Origin: a virus
Length of the DNA stretch: 43,440 bases
IMG/VR virus record: IMGVR_UViG_3300044695_004426
Span: 1-43,440 of that record
Direction: 5' to 3' (one strand)
Part shown: one piece after another, positions 28,010 to 35,177 of the stretch
Layout: every line of letters starts with the position of its first letter
Numbering within the stretch: the stretch's first letter is position 1
Notes under the pieces: generated by a model
What the model saw: the letters and a program-made list of their open reading frames with translations, nothing else
Told to the model about the DNA's origin: nothing
The model's database searches: none
Made by a program: the position numbers and the translations under genes

Positions 28010-28786
28010 GTGTCCTATTACCTGATAGATCATCCGCCGGCGTCGCCACAGTTCTACCGGTCACGGGCGAACCCGGTAACTGGCGGTGTCCTCATCCACA
28101 CCACCGAGTCGCCGTCCACCTCGTCACCGTGGAACACCGCTGCGTTCATCTCACGTCGAACGGATCCCGGTTCGTACCACACGATCGTTTCGGACACCGA
28201 GATCGTTCCGCTTATGCCGTGGTCGTGGACTGCGTTTCATTGTGCCGCCAACGGATACAACTCGAGGACGTTCGGTGTGTCGATCAACGCCCGTGCCTCC
28301 GAGTTGTCGCCGGACGATCCGTTCACGTTGGGTGCGTTACGACAAACTGCGTTGGTGCTGGTCCGGTTCTGGTTGGATGCCGGTATGGACCCGTTACGGT
28401 CAGCGGTGGTCCGTCCAGCCGCCGAACTACTCACCGGACCTGGTATCGCCACTCACGGCGACGCCCAACCGTGGGACCGCAGCGACGCGTGGACACGGAA
28501 CCCGCGACGACTAGAGTTGGAACGGATTCTGTTAGACGAGATCCGATCCATCGTGAAACCTGTTCCACCGTCACCGGGAGGGGAACCCGTGAAACCTGAA
28601 CTGCATAGGGACGCTAAGGACGGAACGGTGTGGTTGGTGTATCCGAATACACCGTGGCGAACTCATGTGAAGTCACCGGACGACATCCGTGTATGGATGT
28701 TCTTCGGGGTCCCGTACAAAGGCGACATGGCCCCGGAGTTCGCAGCGTTCCTGTACCGGAATACACAATGGGTGAGGACCGGGTGA
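28010..28786 (+). CDS. endolysin, N-acetylmuramoyl-L-alanine amidase
   Basis: 258 residues from GTG 28010. It is an Amidase_2 (PGRP-like) domain with likely zinc ligands H30 (GVLIHTTES), H57 (GSYHTIVS) and H149 (IATHGDAQPWDRSD), preceded by FHCAANGYNSRTFGVSI. It cleaves the amide bond between MurNAc and the stem peptide. A C-terminal domain of about 60 residues (HRDAKDGTVWLVYP to FLYRNTQWV) probably binds the wall. No signal peptide is visible, so export depends on a holin, and two membrane proteins follow at once. Confidence 0.85.
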   Translation: MSYYLIDHPPASPQFYRSRANPVTGGVLIHTTESPSTSSPWNTAAFISRRTDPGSYHTIVSDTEIVPLMPWSWTAFHCAANGYNSRTFGVSINARASELSPDDPFTLGALRQTALVLVRFWLDAGMDPLRSAVVRPAAELLTGPGIATHGDAQPWDRSDAWTRNPRRLELERILLDEIRSIVKPVPPSPGGEPVKPELHRDAKDGTVWLVYPNTPWRTHVKSPDDIRVWMFFGVPYKGDMAPEFAAFLYRNTQWVRTG

Positions 28787-29079
28787 CTTCCGACGTGTTT
28801 GCCCATCCGTTGTTCGTCGGACTGGTGTTGTTCCTAGCCGGACAACTTGTGACCGGGTTGGCGTTGTTCGCCCGCACTTACGGTCGGTTGGGCACGGTGG
28901 AGGAAACGACCCGACGTGTCGATCAGACGTTGGAGAAAGTTCGGGACGAGGTCGGTGAGACACGGGAGGCGCAGGCGGCGTTAGCGGCTGAGCTTCGGGC
29001 GCACATGGTTGCCGAGGAACGTCAGGCCTCCCGGCTCGAGGTGTTGTTAGGCAGGTTGGTTCGGGAGGATGTTCGATGA
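28783..29079 (+). CDS. single-span membrane protein with coiled coil, lysis-associated
   Basis: 98 residues from GTG 28783, selected for the GAGGA at 28773-28777 and for its overlap with the endolysin stop; ATG 28768 is possible. One hydrophobic segment (FVGLVLFLAGQLVTGLALF) is followed by a charged coiled coil (TRRVDQTLEKVRDEVGETRE and on). This plan is common for actinophage holin partners encoded after the lysin, so a lysis role is inferred from place. Confidence 0.65.
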   Translation: MTSDVFAHPLFVGLVLFLAGQLVTGLALFARTYGRLGTVEETTRRVDQTLEKVRDEVGETREAQAALAAELRAHMVAEERQASRLEVLLGRLVREDVR

Positions 29080-29417
29080 GTCGTGAACCTGTGGCGGTGT
29101 TCATTCTTGGGTTCGATGCTGTGGTGGCAGCCGGGTTGGGTGCTGCGTCTGCGTTGGGTTGGATCTCGTTGTCGGGTGACCAGGTCGCCGCGGTGGTTGG
29201 GTTTGTGACGGTGTTGTCGGGTCTTGTGGTGGCGGCGTTGCGGTCCCGTGTTGTTCCTGTTGGTCGTGTGGAAGAGATCCGGGCGACGGCGTTTCAGGAT
29301 GGTTTGTTCACACCGGTTCCGGTGAATGACGGGTTGCCGCTCGAGGTTGGTGATCTCCCGGACGATGGTGGTGTGTCGGATGCTGGTCGTAACGGTGGTG
29401 ACGATCTGCTAGCGTGA
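29076..29417 (+). CDS. two-span membrane protein, probable holin
   Basis: 113 residues from ATG 29076, overlapping the previous stop. Two hydrophobic helices (about residues 8-30 and 38-58; AGLGAASALGWI and AAVVGFVTVLSGLVVAALR) are followed by an acidic tail. It is a typical small holin with two spans, adjacent to the endolysin. An intrinsic terminator lies 38 bases beyond. The order lysin, coiled-coil membrane protein, holin is common in actinophages. Confidence 0.7.
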   Translation: MSREPVAVFILGFDAVVAAGLGAASALGWISLSGDQVAAVVGFVTVLSGLVVAALRSRVVPVGRVEEIRATAFQDGLFTPVPVNDGLPLEVGDLPDDGGVSDAGRNGGDDLLA

Positions 29418-29454
29418 CGGGTGACGCTGTCATGGTGTCGCTCCCTTGTCGGGG

Positions 29455-29503
29455 AACGCCCGTCAGGTCCGGGTTCGCTCGGTACCTGGCGGGCGTTTCT
29501 TGT
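29455..29503 (+). terminator. strong intrinsic terminator of the late operon
   Basis: AACGCCCGTCAGGT (29455-29468) pairs with ACCTGGCGGGCGTT (29484-29497) across 15 bases, fourteen pairs with one G-U, followed by TCTTGTG. It ends the capsid-tail-lysis transcript. The next promoter starts 40 bases later. Confidence 0.8.
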
Positions 29504-29543
29504 GTTCGGTTTGCCGTGTGTTTGTTGGGTTTGTGCCCGAAAC

Positions 29544-29572
29544 TTGTGTTTGTGTTTCCCGTGGTCTAGGTT
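29544..29572 (+). promoter_or_regulatory. strong sigma70-type promoter, family member 2
   Basis: -35 TTGTGT (29544-29549), 17-base spacer with TTTCCCGTGGTC, and -10 TAGGTT (29567-29572). Differs from member 1 mainly in the -10. It starts transcription of the accessory/recombination block just after the late terminator. Confidence 0.7.
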
Positions 29573-29579
29573 TGTGGTC

Positions 29580-29599
29580 GTTGAGGAACGGTCCTCAAC
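29580..29599 (+). promoter_or_regulatory. leader hairpin, second copy
   Basis: GTTGAGGA (29580-29587) pairs with TCCTCAAC (29592-29599) across the tetraloop ACGG. It is one base shorter in the loop than the copy at 13161, and is followed by the ribosome site GGGGAGAGCAGACC before ATG 29621. Confidence 0.6.
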
Positions 29600-29620
29600 A
29601 CGACACGGGGAGAGCAGACC

Positions 29621-29815
29621 ATGACCGAAGCACAGTTCACCAAGATGATCCAAGACGGAATCAAGTGCCGCAGCACCATCACGTTCAGCAAGATCGGTTC
29701 CGCTAAGGCCGACGCCGCTGACCGCCGGTTGGCTGCCATGTGTGACCGGGCTGAGGCAGCCGGTCGCCTCATTGAGTTCTGCCGATCCGTCAATGCACCT
29801 CGGCTTGAAGCCTGA
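29621..29815 (+). CDS. small unknown protein, first in accessory operon
   Basis: 64 residues from ATG 29621, preceded by GGGGAGAG. Helical with basic and Ala-rich stretches and two cysteines (IKCRST, AMCDRA). No family recognised. It directly follows the promoter and leader hairpin, so it should be well expressed. Confidence 0.6.
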   Translation: MTEAQFTKMIQDGIKCRSTITFSKIGSAKADAADRRLAAMCDRAEAAGRLIEFCRSVNAPRLEA

Positions 29816-29864
29816 GTCCAACCGACAACTAACTAGACACGACACGACAAGAGGAGCAGAGACA

Positions 29865-30092
29865 ATGACCATTCACGACGATTACGCCGACGACACGATC
29901 GGATCGTGTTCATACGCTGAGGCGTGCGCTCACGCTGAGGACAACTACCGCCGCACTAACGGCATGATTACCGGTGGCGGTTACCTGGTCCGTATGGACG
30001 ACGGCGAGGTGATCCATGTCGAGTTGCGGATCACGGAGTCCGGTATCGCCCGACCGTTGGCGTTCGTTCGGGATAAGGCGGTGGCACGATGA
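29865..30092 (+). CDS. small unknown protein
   Basis: 75 residues from ATG 29865; GAGGAGCAG lies 7-15 bases upstream, and a longer frame from 29742 would overlap the prior gene. The first third is Asp/Cys-rich (DDYADDTIGSCSYAEAC), and the second half has a beta-hairpin pattern (YLVRMDDGEVIHVELRI). Unknown function; it overlaps the next gene by 4 bases. Confidence 0.6.
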   Translation: MTIHDDYADDTIGSCSYAEACAHAEDNYRRTNGMITGGGYLVRMDDGEVIHVELRITESGIARPLAFVRDKAVAR

Positions 30093-30508
30093 AGTTCCGA
30101 GCCGACGAGGTGGTCCCTACGATCGTGGAGGCGTTCAGGTGGTGGGGAACTGTTCCCGAACTGTGCGACGCCGGATCCGTGAACGAACTGGTGAGGATGT
30201 ACGAACAGGGTCCCGGCCCAACTCACTACTTCGACGGCGACACACGCCGATTCTTCGGGTCGTCGAACCCTGACGTTCCGGCACCGGGTCTTTACATTGA
30301 GACACAACGCAACGCACCGGACGGGATGGCGAAGGTCACGGTTACCGCGTTCGTGTGGGACACCGGATCCGACGGTCCGCCACGACTGACCCCACAGTTA
30401 CTCGGTCGATTCTTCGACCGCAGATGGGCACGGCACTTCGTCCGAGTGGCCTCGGAGAACTGGCCTGCCGGTCAGGTCACCGACCCGGCACTCGTGTCAC
30501 ACCACTAG
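30089..30508 (+). CDS. unknown protein
   Basis: 139 residues from ATG 30089, overlapping the previous stop. It has a central aromatic and acidic segment (GPTHYFDGDTRRFFGSS) and a basic, aromatic C-terminus (LLGRFFDRRWARHFVRV). I do not recognise a family. It is part of the accessory operon driven from 29544. Confidence 0.6.
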   Translation: MKFRADEVVPTIVEAFRWWGTVPELCDAGSVNELVRMYEQGPGPTHYFDGDTRRFFGSSNPDVPAPGLYIETQRNAPDGMAKVTVTAFVWDTGSDGPPRLTPQLLGRFFDRRWARHFVRVASENWPAGQVTDPALVSHH

Positions 30509-30541
30509 GTCATAATGGAACCGACAAGGAAGGAACAGACC

Positions 30542-31096
30542 ATGACAGAGATCGAACCGATCCAAGACGCAACACCGATCCCTCGAGGACCGTCACGGGA
30601 CGCGGTTTACCAGTTGCGGGTCGCTCTAACCGCTATGGAGGACGACGCTAAGGCGTTGGCCGAGGCGGGCGACTGGCAGTCCCTGATCCGAGGACTCGAA
30701 CCGTTGCAGCAGATCATCGGTGACCTACGCATTATCGAACGGTCCGTGAAGAACTGGATCGCTGACACGATCCCGGAACGCAAGGTCACGGTTCCGGGTG
30801 TCGGGACGGTGGAACGTAAGGCGCAGATTACTCGCCGCAACTGGCAGTCCGACGACCTACTACGCAAGATCGTTGTTCAGGCGTTGGTGGATCCTGACAC
30901 CGGTGAGATCCCGTCGTCACCTATGGAGGCGGTCGAACGTGTCTTATCGGAGATCAGGGCGTGTGTGCCGTTCACCGGGTCCACAGGTTGGCGGGTTGGT
31001 GCGTTGCGGGAGCGTGGTTTCGACCCTGACGAGTGGTGCGAAGAGAACCTCAACGGGTTCACGATCCAGTTCTCACGGGATCGGAGCAACGGGTGA
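30542..31096 (+). CDS. unknown helical protein near recombination genes
   Basis: 184 residues from ATG 30542 (AAGGAAGG upstream). The N-terminal third is helical (VYQLRVALTAMEDDAKALAE, a DLRIIERSVKNWI segment), followed by KVTVPGVGTVERKAQITRRN, whose beta strands are typical of a small nucleic-acid-related fold. The C-terminal region ends EWCEENLNGFTIQF. Proteins with this layout are common before recombination genes in actinophages and have no known role. Confidence 0.6.
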   Translation: MTEIEPIQDATPIPRGPSRDAVYQLRVALTAMEDDAKALAEAGDWQSLIRGLEPLQQIIGDLRIIERSVKNWIADTIPERKVTVPGVGTVERKAQITRRNWQSDDLLRKIVVQALVDPDTGEIPSSPMEAVERVLSEIRACVPFTGSTGWRVGALRERGFDPDEWCEENLNGFTIQFSRDRSNG

Positions 31097-31341
31097 CCGG
31101 CGACGGACGGGTGAATCCTCGTTACCGGGAGTTGGCGGACCGGTTGAGTCGGGTTCCTGCCGGCGAGTGGATCTCGGTTGTGTTGCCGGCGTCTGATCCG
31201 GTGTCGGTGCGGGACTCCAGGTCGGCGGCGACGGCGGTGGCGGCGGCTGGTCGCCGGTACGGTTGGGAAACTCGTCGGGAAACGTCGGATGGTGTTATGA
31301 CCGTTCGGGTTCGGGCAGTAACAAACAAGGGAGACAAGTAA
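31093..31341 (+). CDS. small basic unknown protein
   Basis: 82 residues from GTG 31093, overlapping the previous stop; basic, Arg-rich, with an Ala-rich helix (DSRSAATAVAAAGRRYG). Its last residues TNKGDK are encoded by the 25-base direct repeat that also supplies the next ribosome site and ATG. Confidence 0.6.
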   Translation: MTGDGRVNPRYRELADRLSRVPAGEWISVVLPASDPVSVRDSRSAATAVAAAGRRYGWETRRETSDGVMTVRVRAVTNKGDK

Positions 31342-31345
31342 TGAA
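31321..31345 (+). repeat. 25-bp direct repeat, copy 1
   Basis: A 25-base sequence containing AAGGGAGACAAGTAATG is repeated exactly at 31596-31620. It encodes the end of one gene, the ribosome site and the start of the next, so recombination between copies would cleanly remove the gene between them. Confidence 0.85.
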
Positions 31346-31616
31346 CGAGATCGCTTGGGGTGAAAGGCGGGACGGTGATCTAGGTGAGGGCGACTTCGTT
31401 CCGTCACTTCCCGGCTGGCGTGTGTGGGTGTTCGATCACGAAAACATCAGCAACGACGAAGTATTCCACCTTGTCGGTTGGTTGCGGATGGTTGTTCGTG
31501 CCGACCTGATCTGTTGGGTTCCCGCTGTCGTGATGGACGGTCGGGTGAGTCCGGTGTTGGAACGGCCACTCAAACGAGTTGTGGTGTTACCGATGACAAA
31601 CAAGGGAGACAAGTAA
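31341..31616 (+). CDS. small unknown protein, repeat-flanked cassette
   Basis: 91 residues from ATG 31341. It is bounded by exact 25-base repeats, and its C-terminus PMTNKGDK copies the end of the gene before it. The protein has an acidic start (ERRDGDLGEGDFVPS) and a hydrophobic middle (EVFHLVGWLRMVVRADLICW). No family recognised. The repeats indicate a gene slotted in or duplicated through shared ribosome-site DNA. Confidence 0.6.
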   Translation: MNEIAWGERRDGDLGEGDFVPSLPGWRVWVFDHENISNDEVFHLVGWLRMVVRADLICWVPAVVMDGRVSPVLERPLKRVVVLPMTNKGDK

Positions 31617-31620
31617 TGAA
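31596..31620 (+). repeat. 25-bp direct repeat, copy 2
   Basis: Identical to 31321-31345, 275 bases further on, immediately before the ERF gene start. Confidence 0.85.
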
Positions 31621-32272
31621 GATCCATGAGGCTATGGCAGCAGTTATGGGTGACGTTCGGGCGGTCGCTAAGACAGACCGGAACGGGGCACAGGGTTGGA
31701 ACTTCCGTGGTGTGGACGCAGTCGTGAACGCTGTCGGTCCCGCGATGCGGAAACATGGTGTGGTCCTCATCCCGACGGTTCTCGAGCATGACGTTTCGTC
31801 GATCGCCACGTCGGGGAATAAGACGATGAGGTCGGTTGTCGTGTCGGTCCGGTATGTGTTCATCGGACCGGAAGGCGACCAGTTGGAAGCGGTGTCGGTT
31901 GGTGAAGCGTTCGACTCGGGCGACAAGGCGACCGCTAAGGCGATGAGTGTCGCCCTCCGAACCTGCCTGTTGCAGTCGTTGTTACTCCCAACGGACGATC
32001 CCGACCCTGACCATGAGCTGTACGAGGTTCAGGGTGAGGCGGCGGGGAAGGTGACGAAACCGGCGTCCGGGTTCTCACCGGCGAGGGTGGACACTTGGCC
32101 TGACGTGTTGTCGGCGGCGCAGGCGAAACGGGTCGCTGTTGAGGTGTGTTACGGCAAGAAAGACATTGCGGCGAAGATGTGGGACGACGATCTCGGGACC
32201 TGGTCTGAGTGGCCTAAGGGTCGTTTGTTGGAGTGGTTGGAGGTTCGTGGGACTGGTCGGGTGAAGTCGTGA
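31616..32272 (+). CDS. ERF-family single-strand annealing protein
   Basis: 218 residues from ATG 31616, where TAATG joins it to the gene before. The N-terminal motif MKIHEAMAAVMGDVRAVAK, then NFRGVDAVVNAVGPAMRKHG and the SGDKATAKAMSVALRTCLL stretch, are hallmarks of the ERF family: a K-x-Q/R-x-W-x-F-R-G-x-D core followed by the SDKATxKA-type loop. ERF proteins anneal complementary single strands during phage recombination, and may work with the SSB at 19476 and the resolvase-like nuclease at 34808. A C-terminal helical part may bind partners. Confidence 0.85.
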   Translation: MKIHEAMAAVMGDVRAVAKTDRNGAQGWNFRGVDAVVNAVGPAMRKHGVVLIPTVLEHDVSSIATSGNKTMRSVVVSVRYVFIGPEGDQLEAVSVGEAFDSGDKATAKAMSVALRTCLLQSLLLPTDDPDPDHELYEVQGEAAGKVTKPASGFSPARVDTWPDVLSAAQAKRVAVEVCYGKKDIAAKMWDDDLGTWSEWPKGRLLEWLEVRGTGRVKS

Positions 32273-32445
32273 CGTGGGCGGAGGTGGTGTTGTTCATGTT
32301 TGCGGTGTTGGCCGGGTCGGTGTGTGGTGTGTGGGCGGCGGTGCTGGTTGAGTCGGTCTGGTGGCGGGTTCCGGTGGCTGCGGTGGTGGCGGTGGTTGTG
32401 GCGTTGTTCGTTATGGGTGCCGCCGCAGGTTGGGGTGTGTCGTGA
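32269..32445 (+). CDS. small two-span membrane protein
   Basis: 58 residues from GTG 32269, coupled to the ERF gene stop. Almost wholly hydrophobic, with two likely transmembrane helices (VVLFMFAVLAGSVCGVWAA and VAAVVAVVVALFVMGAAAG). Function unknown; superinfection exclusion or membrane anchoring are guesses only. Confidence 0.55.
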   Translation: MTWAEVVLFMFAVLAGSVCGVWAAVLVESVWWRVPVAAVVAVVVALFVMGAAAGWGVS

Positions 32446-32813
32446 ACGATGACCTCGCCGACCTTGCCCGAGAACTGCGCCGGTTGTCGAACCTGCTGGA
32501 CCGTGCGGTTCAGGCGTTACGGGTCGCCGGTGCCGATCACGCCAACGCCGAACACGGTTACCGGTTGGCCCGTGGTGTCGCTTGGGCAGAAACAGCAGGG
32601 CAGGGACTTGTCGTCGCTGAACGGGAGGCGTTGGTGGACTCGGTGACCGCCGACAAACGACGAGACCGTGACCTAGCGGCAGCGTTAGAGAAGTCGGCGC
32701 TCGAGGCGATCAGGGCACGACGACAACAGTTGTCGGCGTTGCAGTCCCTGATGGCAGGGTTGCGTGAAGAGACAGCGTTCCACCGGACCGGACCTGGTGG
32801 CGACTTTCCGTGA
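32442..32813 (+). CDS. coiled-coil protein, unknown
   Basis: 123 residues from GTG 32442. Nearly all helical with heptad-like patterns (DDLADLARELRRLSNLLD and EALVDSVTADKRRDRDLAAA). Typical of a small actinophage coiled-coil protein of unknown function located between recombination and replication genes. Confidence 0.55.
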   Translation: MNDDLADLARELRRLSNLLDRAVQALRVAGADHANAEHGYRLARGVAWAETAGQGLVVAEREALVDSVTADKRRDRDLAAALEKSALEAIRARRQQLSALQSLMAGLREETAFHRTGPGGDFP

Positions 32814-32851
32814 TCGTCGCCGGGTTCGGTTATGGTGGTTCGGTTGGTGTG

Positions 32852-32902
32852 GTGACAGGACCACACACGGTTATCTGCTCCCGTGTGTGGTTCTGCCGTC
32901 AC
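32852..32902 (+). promoter_or_regulatory. long leader hairpin
   Basis: CAGGACCACACACGG (32856-32870) pairs with CCGTGTGTGGTTCTG (32881-32895): fifteen pairs, one G-U, loop of ten bases. An outer GTGA/TCAC adds four pairs beyond a bulge. It has no T run, so it is more likely an mRNA 5' structure or regulator site than a terminator. It lies in a 123-base gap before 32937. Confidence 0.6.
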
Positions 32903-32936
32903 ATCTGACGGGTCCGACAAGACAAGGAGAACAGTT

Positions 32937-33311
32937 ATGACAGACAAGATTATTCCGTCGTCGCACGAACGGGGCGGTTACGACAGCACCGCTATGGTTT
33001 GCTCGCTAGTTGCTACGCCGGATCACTCGCCGCTGGTTTATCTGTCTATGAGCCAACGTGAGTTCTTCGGTCGTCCCGGTTCGTGGCAGGCGACGTTCTG
33101 GACGGTGGACGACGCCGAAACGTTGGCGCTGGCTCTGTTGGCGGCGGCTGCCGAGGCACGGGCGGAGGCCCGTAACCAACGCGCCGAGTTGGACCAGGCG
33201 CAGCGTGACACCGAAGCTCAGGCACAAGGCGACCTCGAGAACGATCTGCTGAACGGAACGTCCATAACGGCGTCGTGGTACGACGAGGCTCCCCGGACGG
33301 TCTCATCGTGA
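32937..33311 (+). CDS. unknown protein
   Basis: 124 residues from ATG 32937 with AAGGAGAAC just upstream. The N-terminal region has short beta-like stretches (VYLSMSQREFFGRPGSWQA), and the C-terminal half is an Ala/Glu-rich helix. No family recognised. It is separated from the previous gene by the long hairpin leader. Confidence 0.55.
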   Translation: MTDKIIPSSHERGGYDSTAMVCSLVATPDHSPLVYLSMSQREFFGRPGSWQATFWTVDDAETLALALLAAAAEARAEARNQRAELDQAQRDTEAQAQGDLENDLLNGTSITASWYDEAPRTVSS

Positions 33312-33499
33312 ACGGACGGGCTGAACAGTTCGTGATCGTTCACGACTACGTTTCCGGTCGGGTCATCCCGGACCGGTGGTTGGACATGGTGGCAGCAGAG
33401 CAGAACGAGGGTGAGGGTGTCGGTTCAGGCGATCGCATGGGTGTTGGAACATTCCAGGTCGAAGGGAACCGCCCGGTGCGTGCTGATCTCGATCGCTAA
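33308..33499 (+). CDS. small overlapping protein, unknown
   Basis: 63 residues from GTG 33308, coupled to the previous stop. Its last 83 bases overlap the start of the replication gene in another frame, which is unusually long for this genome, so its C-terminus may be incidental. The N-terminal 30 residues (FVIVHDYVSGRVIPDRWLDM) look protein-like. Unknown role. Confidence 0.4.
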   Translation: MNGRAEQFVIVHDYVSGRVIPDRWLDMVAAEQNEGEGVGSGDRMGVGTFQVEGNRPVRADLDR

Positions 33500-34133
33500 T
33501 CATGTTGGACCGGACGGGTCCGGTTGGGTTCATGTGCGTCGGGTGATCTCGGAAGCGAACTGTTCCCGTGATTCGTATTACCGGGCGGTGGCGGACGCTG
33601 AGGCTGCCGGTGAGGTCGTTCGGGTTCATCGTGGCGGTGGCGGTCCACGGTTGCATGATTCACATAGACCTAACCTGTTTGTGTTCCCGTCGTTGTCTGA
33701 GGTGGACGTTCCCGAACGTCCCGATCCGGTGCCACGGGTCGATGATCGGTCCGATGATGTGTCGGTGGTGTTCAATGCTTGGGTGGCGGCAACTGGTCGG
33801 AATCCGACGCGAACGAAACTGACGGCGCAACGGAGGTCCCGTGTTCGTGCCCGGTTGTCCGAGGGCTACTCGGTGGCCGACCTGGTGGCGGCGGTTCAGG
33901 GTGTGGCCCGGTCACCGTTCCACATGGGCGACAATGATCGGCGGCAACGGTTCGATGATCTGACGTTGGTTCTTCGGGATGGTGGTCAGGTGGAGAAGTT
34001 CGGTGGGTTGGTGGAGGCACCTAACGTGTCTCATCCGGCGGTTCGTCGGGTGGTTGGGTGCGAGTTGTGTGTGTCCGGTTGGGTGGAACAGGCCGACGGG
34101 TCCGTCATCCGGTGTCGGACGTGTTCACGGTGA
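33417..34133 (+). CDS. O-like replication protein with winged helix and zinc knuckle
   Basis: 238 residues from GTG 33417 (GAGGG upstream; 33411 is an alternative start). The N-terminal 95 residues form a phage replication-type HTH: AIAWVLEHSRSKGTARCVLI, NHVGPDGSGWVHVRR, CSRDSYYRAVADAEAAG. A middle domain (VVFNAWVAATGRNPTRTKL) is related to DnaD-like/replisome-organiser C-domains. Two CxxC pairs (CELC, CRTC) near the end could bind zinc. It would recognise the origin or load a helicase; no helicase gene is visible in the window. Confidence 0.65.
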   Translation: MSVQAIAWVLEHSRSKGTARCVLISIANHVGPDGSGWVHVRRVISEANCSRDSYYRAVADAEAAGEVVRVHRGGGGPRLHDSHRPNLFVFPSLSEVDVPERPDPVPRVDDRSDDVSVVFNAWVAATGRNPTRTKLTAQRRSRVRARLSEGYSVADLVAAVQGVARSPFHMGDNDRRQRFDDLTLVLRDGGQVEKFGGLVEAPNVSHPAVRRVVGCELCVSGWVEQADGSVIRCRTCSR

Positions 34134-34258
34134 CCGCAAGACCGGTTCGTGTCGGGGCGTTGTGCGCCGGGTACGGTGGCCTCGAACTCGGTTTGAGCTT
34201 GGCCGGTGTGGACGTGGCGTTGGCGATCCTCGAGGATCAGGTCCGGCAACCGGTCTGA
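34130..34258 (+). pseudogene. truncated C5-cytosine methyltransferase remnant
   Basis: 42 codons from GTG 34130, coupled to both neighbours (GTGA with the gene before, TGATG with the one after). The sequence VRVGALCAGYGGLELGLSLAG is motif I of C5-cytosine DNA methylases: the F/L-x-G-x-G-G-L-x-x-G-L AdoMet-binding loop. The catalytic Pro-Cys motif IV, ENV and target-recognition parts are absent. The peptide is likely inactive; the tight coupling shows the deletion did not break the operon. Confidence 0.65.
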
Positions 34259-34623
34259 TGAAACGATCTCGGATCACGACCGATCCCGACAAGGTTCGTG
34301 ACTGGATCAACAGGTCCCGGAAACCGTTGCCGTCAATGTCGAAGCGCCGCCGATCAAACCTGGTCGGGCGTGCCGAGGTCCGACGGATCGTGACCGACCG
34401 GGCCGGTGGTCGCTGCGAATACGCCGAGATCATTCCTGAGGTGCGGTGCGGATTCTTGCCGGGTCGTGGAATGGAGGTGGACGAACTGCGGGGCGGGTCG
34501 TTCCGGTCGTCGGAATGGTTGGACCCTGACCGGTGCCGGTTGGTGTGCCCGGTTCACCACGACTGGAAGTCTGCAAACAAACGTGAACTGTTGTCCCGGT
34601 TGGGTGTCCAGTTGGAAGGCTAA
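34258..34623 (+). CDS. HNH-like endonuclease domain protein
   Basis: 121 residues from ATG 34258. The layout C-x-n-C (CEYAEIIPEVRCGF), MEVDELRGGSF, then RLVCPVHHDWKSANK resembles the HNH/beta-beta-alpha-metal family seen beside actinophage replication genes. The histidine usually found in the first catalytic pair is replaced in VDEL, so metal use or activity may be altered or lost. The last His-His-x-x-W helix is intact. Possible nicking role in replication or packaging. Confidence 0.6.
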   Translation: MKRSRITTDPDKVRDWINRSRKPLPSMSKRRRSNLVGRAEVRRIVTDRAGGRCEYAEIIPEVRCGFLPGRGMEVDELRGGSFRSSEWLDPDRCRLVCPVHHDWKSANKRELLSRLGVQLEG

Positions 34624-34632
34624 TGTTTGTTC

Positions 34633-34824
34633 ATGTCGGATCGGCTGGTGGAGACAGGTGAACGGTTGGCGGACTCGTCGGTGACGCTCGCACGGTTGGT
34701 GTTGGGTGAACACGACCCGGACGGGTTGTCTCGGGTTGAGGCCGCGGACGCCGTGTTGGGTTGTGTGTCTGCGTGGTGGCTCGAGGTGGACTCAGGACGT
34801 GGTCCCGGTGACGCACCCGAATAA
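34633..34824 (+). CDS. small unknown protein
   Basis: 63 residues from ATG 34633 (TTG 34627 also in frame). Helical (LVETGERLADSSVTLARLVL) with an acidic C-terminus. No family recognised. The C-terminal codons overlap the next gene in another frame by 17 bases. Confidence 0.45.
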   Translation: MSDRLVETGERLADSSVTLARLVLGEHDPDGLSRVEAADAVLGCVSAWWLEVDSGRGPGDAPE

Positions 34825-35146
34825 GGCGAAGGGGTCCCGTTGGGAGGCGGCGGTCCGGGACTATTTGTCTGAGGTTCTCGGTGTCCGTGTGGAACGTGTT
34901 CCTGCCGGCGCTCAGATCGACCGGGGTGACCTGGTTGGTGTGGACCGGGTGGTGGTGGAGTGCAAGGACGTTGCCCGGATCGACTTGTCGGTGATCGTGG
35001 ACGAGGCGGTTCGTGAGGCGGCGAACGTTGGTCCTGATGAGCTTCCGGTGGCGGTGGTGAAGCGTCGTCGTCGTGGTGTGGCGGATGGTTATGCGGTGTT
35101 GCCGTTGTGGGCGTTTGCCGAGTTGGTGCGCCGGTCGGGTCGCTAA
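34808..35146 (+). CDS. PD-(D/E)XK Holliday-junction-resolvase-like nuclease
   Basis: 112 residues from GTG 34808; longer in-frame upstream sequence lies inside the neighbour. The features are KGSRWEAAVRDYL (an N-terminal Glu helix), ERVPAGAQIDRGDLVGVD and VVVECKDV. These are the E...D...E-x-K elements of archaeal Hjc/phage resolvase folds. It would resolve branched DNA for ERF-mediated recombination or before packaging. It is the last gene before the third promoter. Confidence 0.75.
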   Translation: MTHPNKAKGSRWEAAVRDYLSEVLGVRVERVPAGAQIDRGDLVGVDRVVVECKDVARIDLSVIVDEAVREAANVGPDELPVAVVKRRRRGVADGYAVLPLWAFAELVRRSGR

Positions 35147-35177
35147 TCCCTTGTGTTTATTGGTGTTTGGGGAATAG

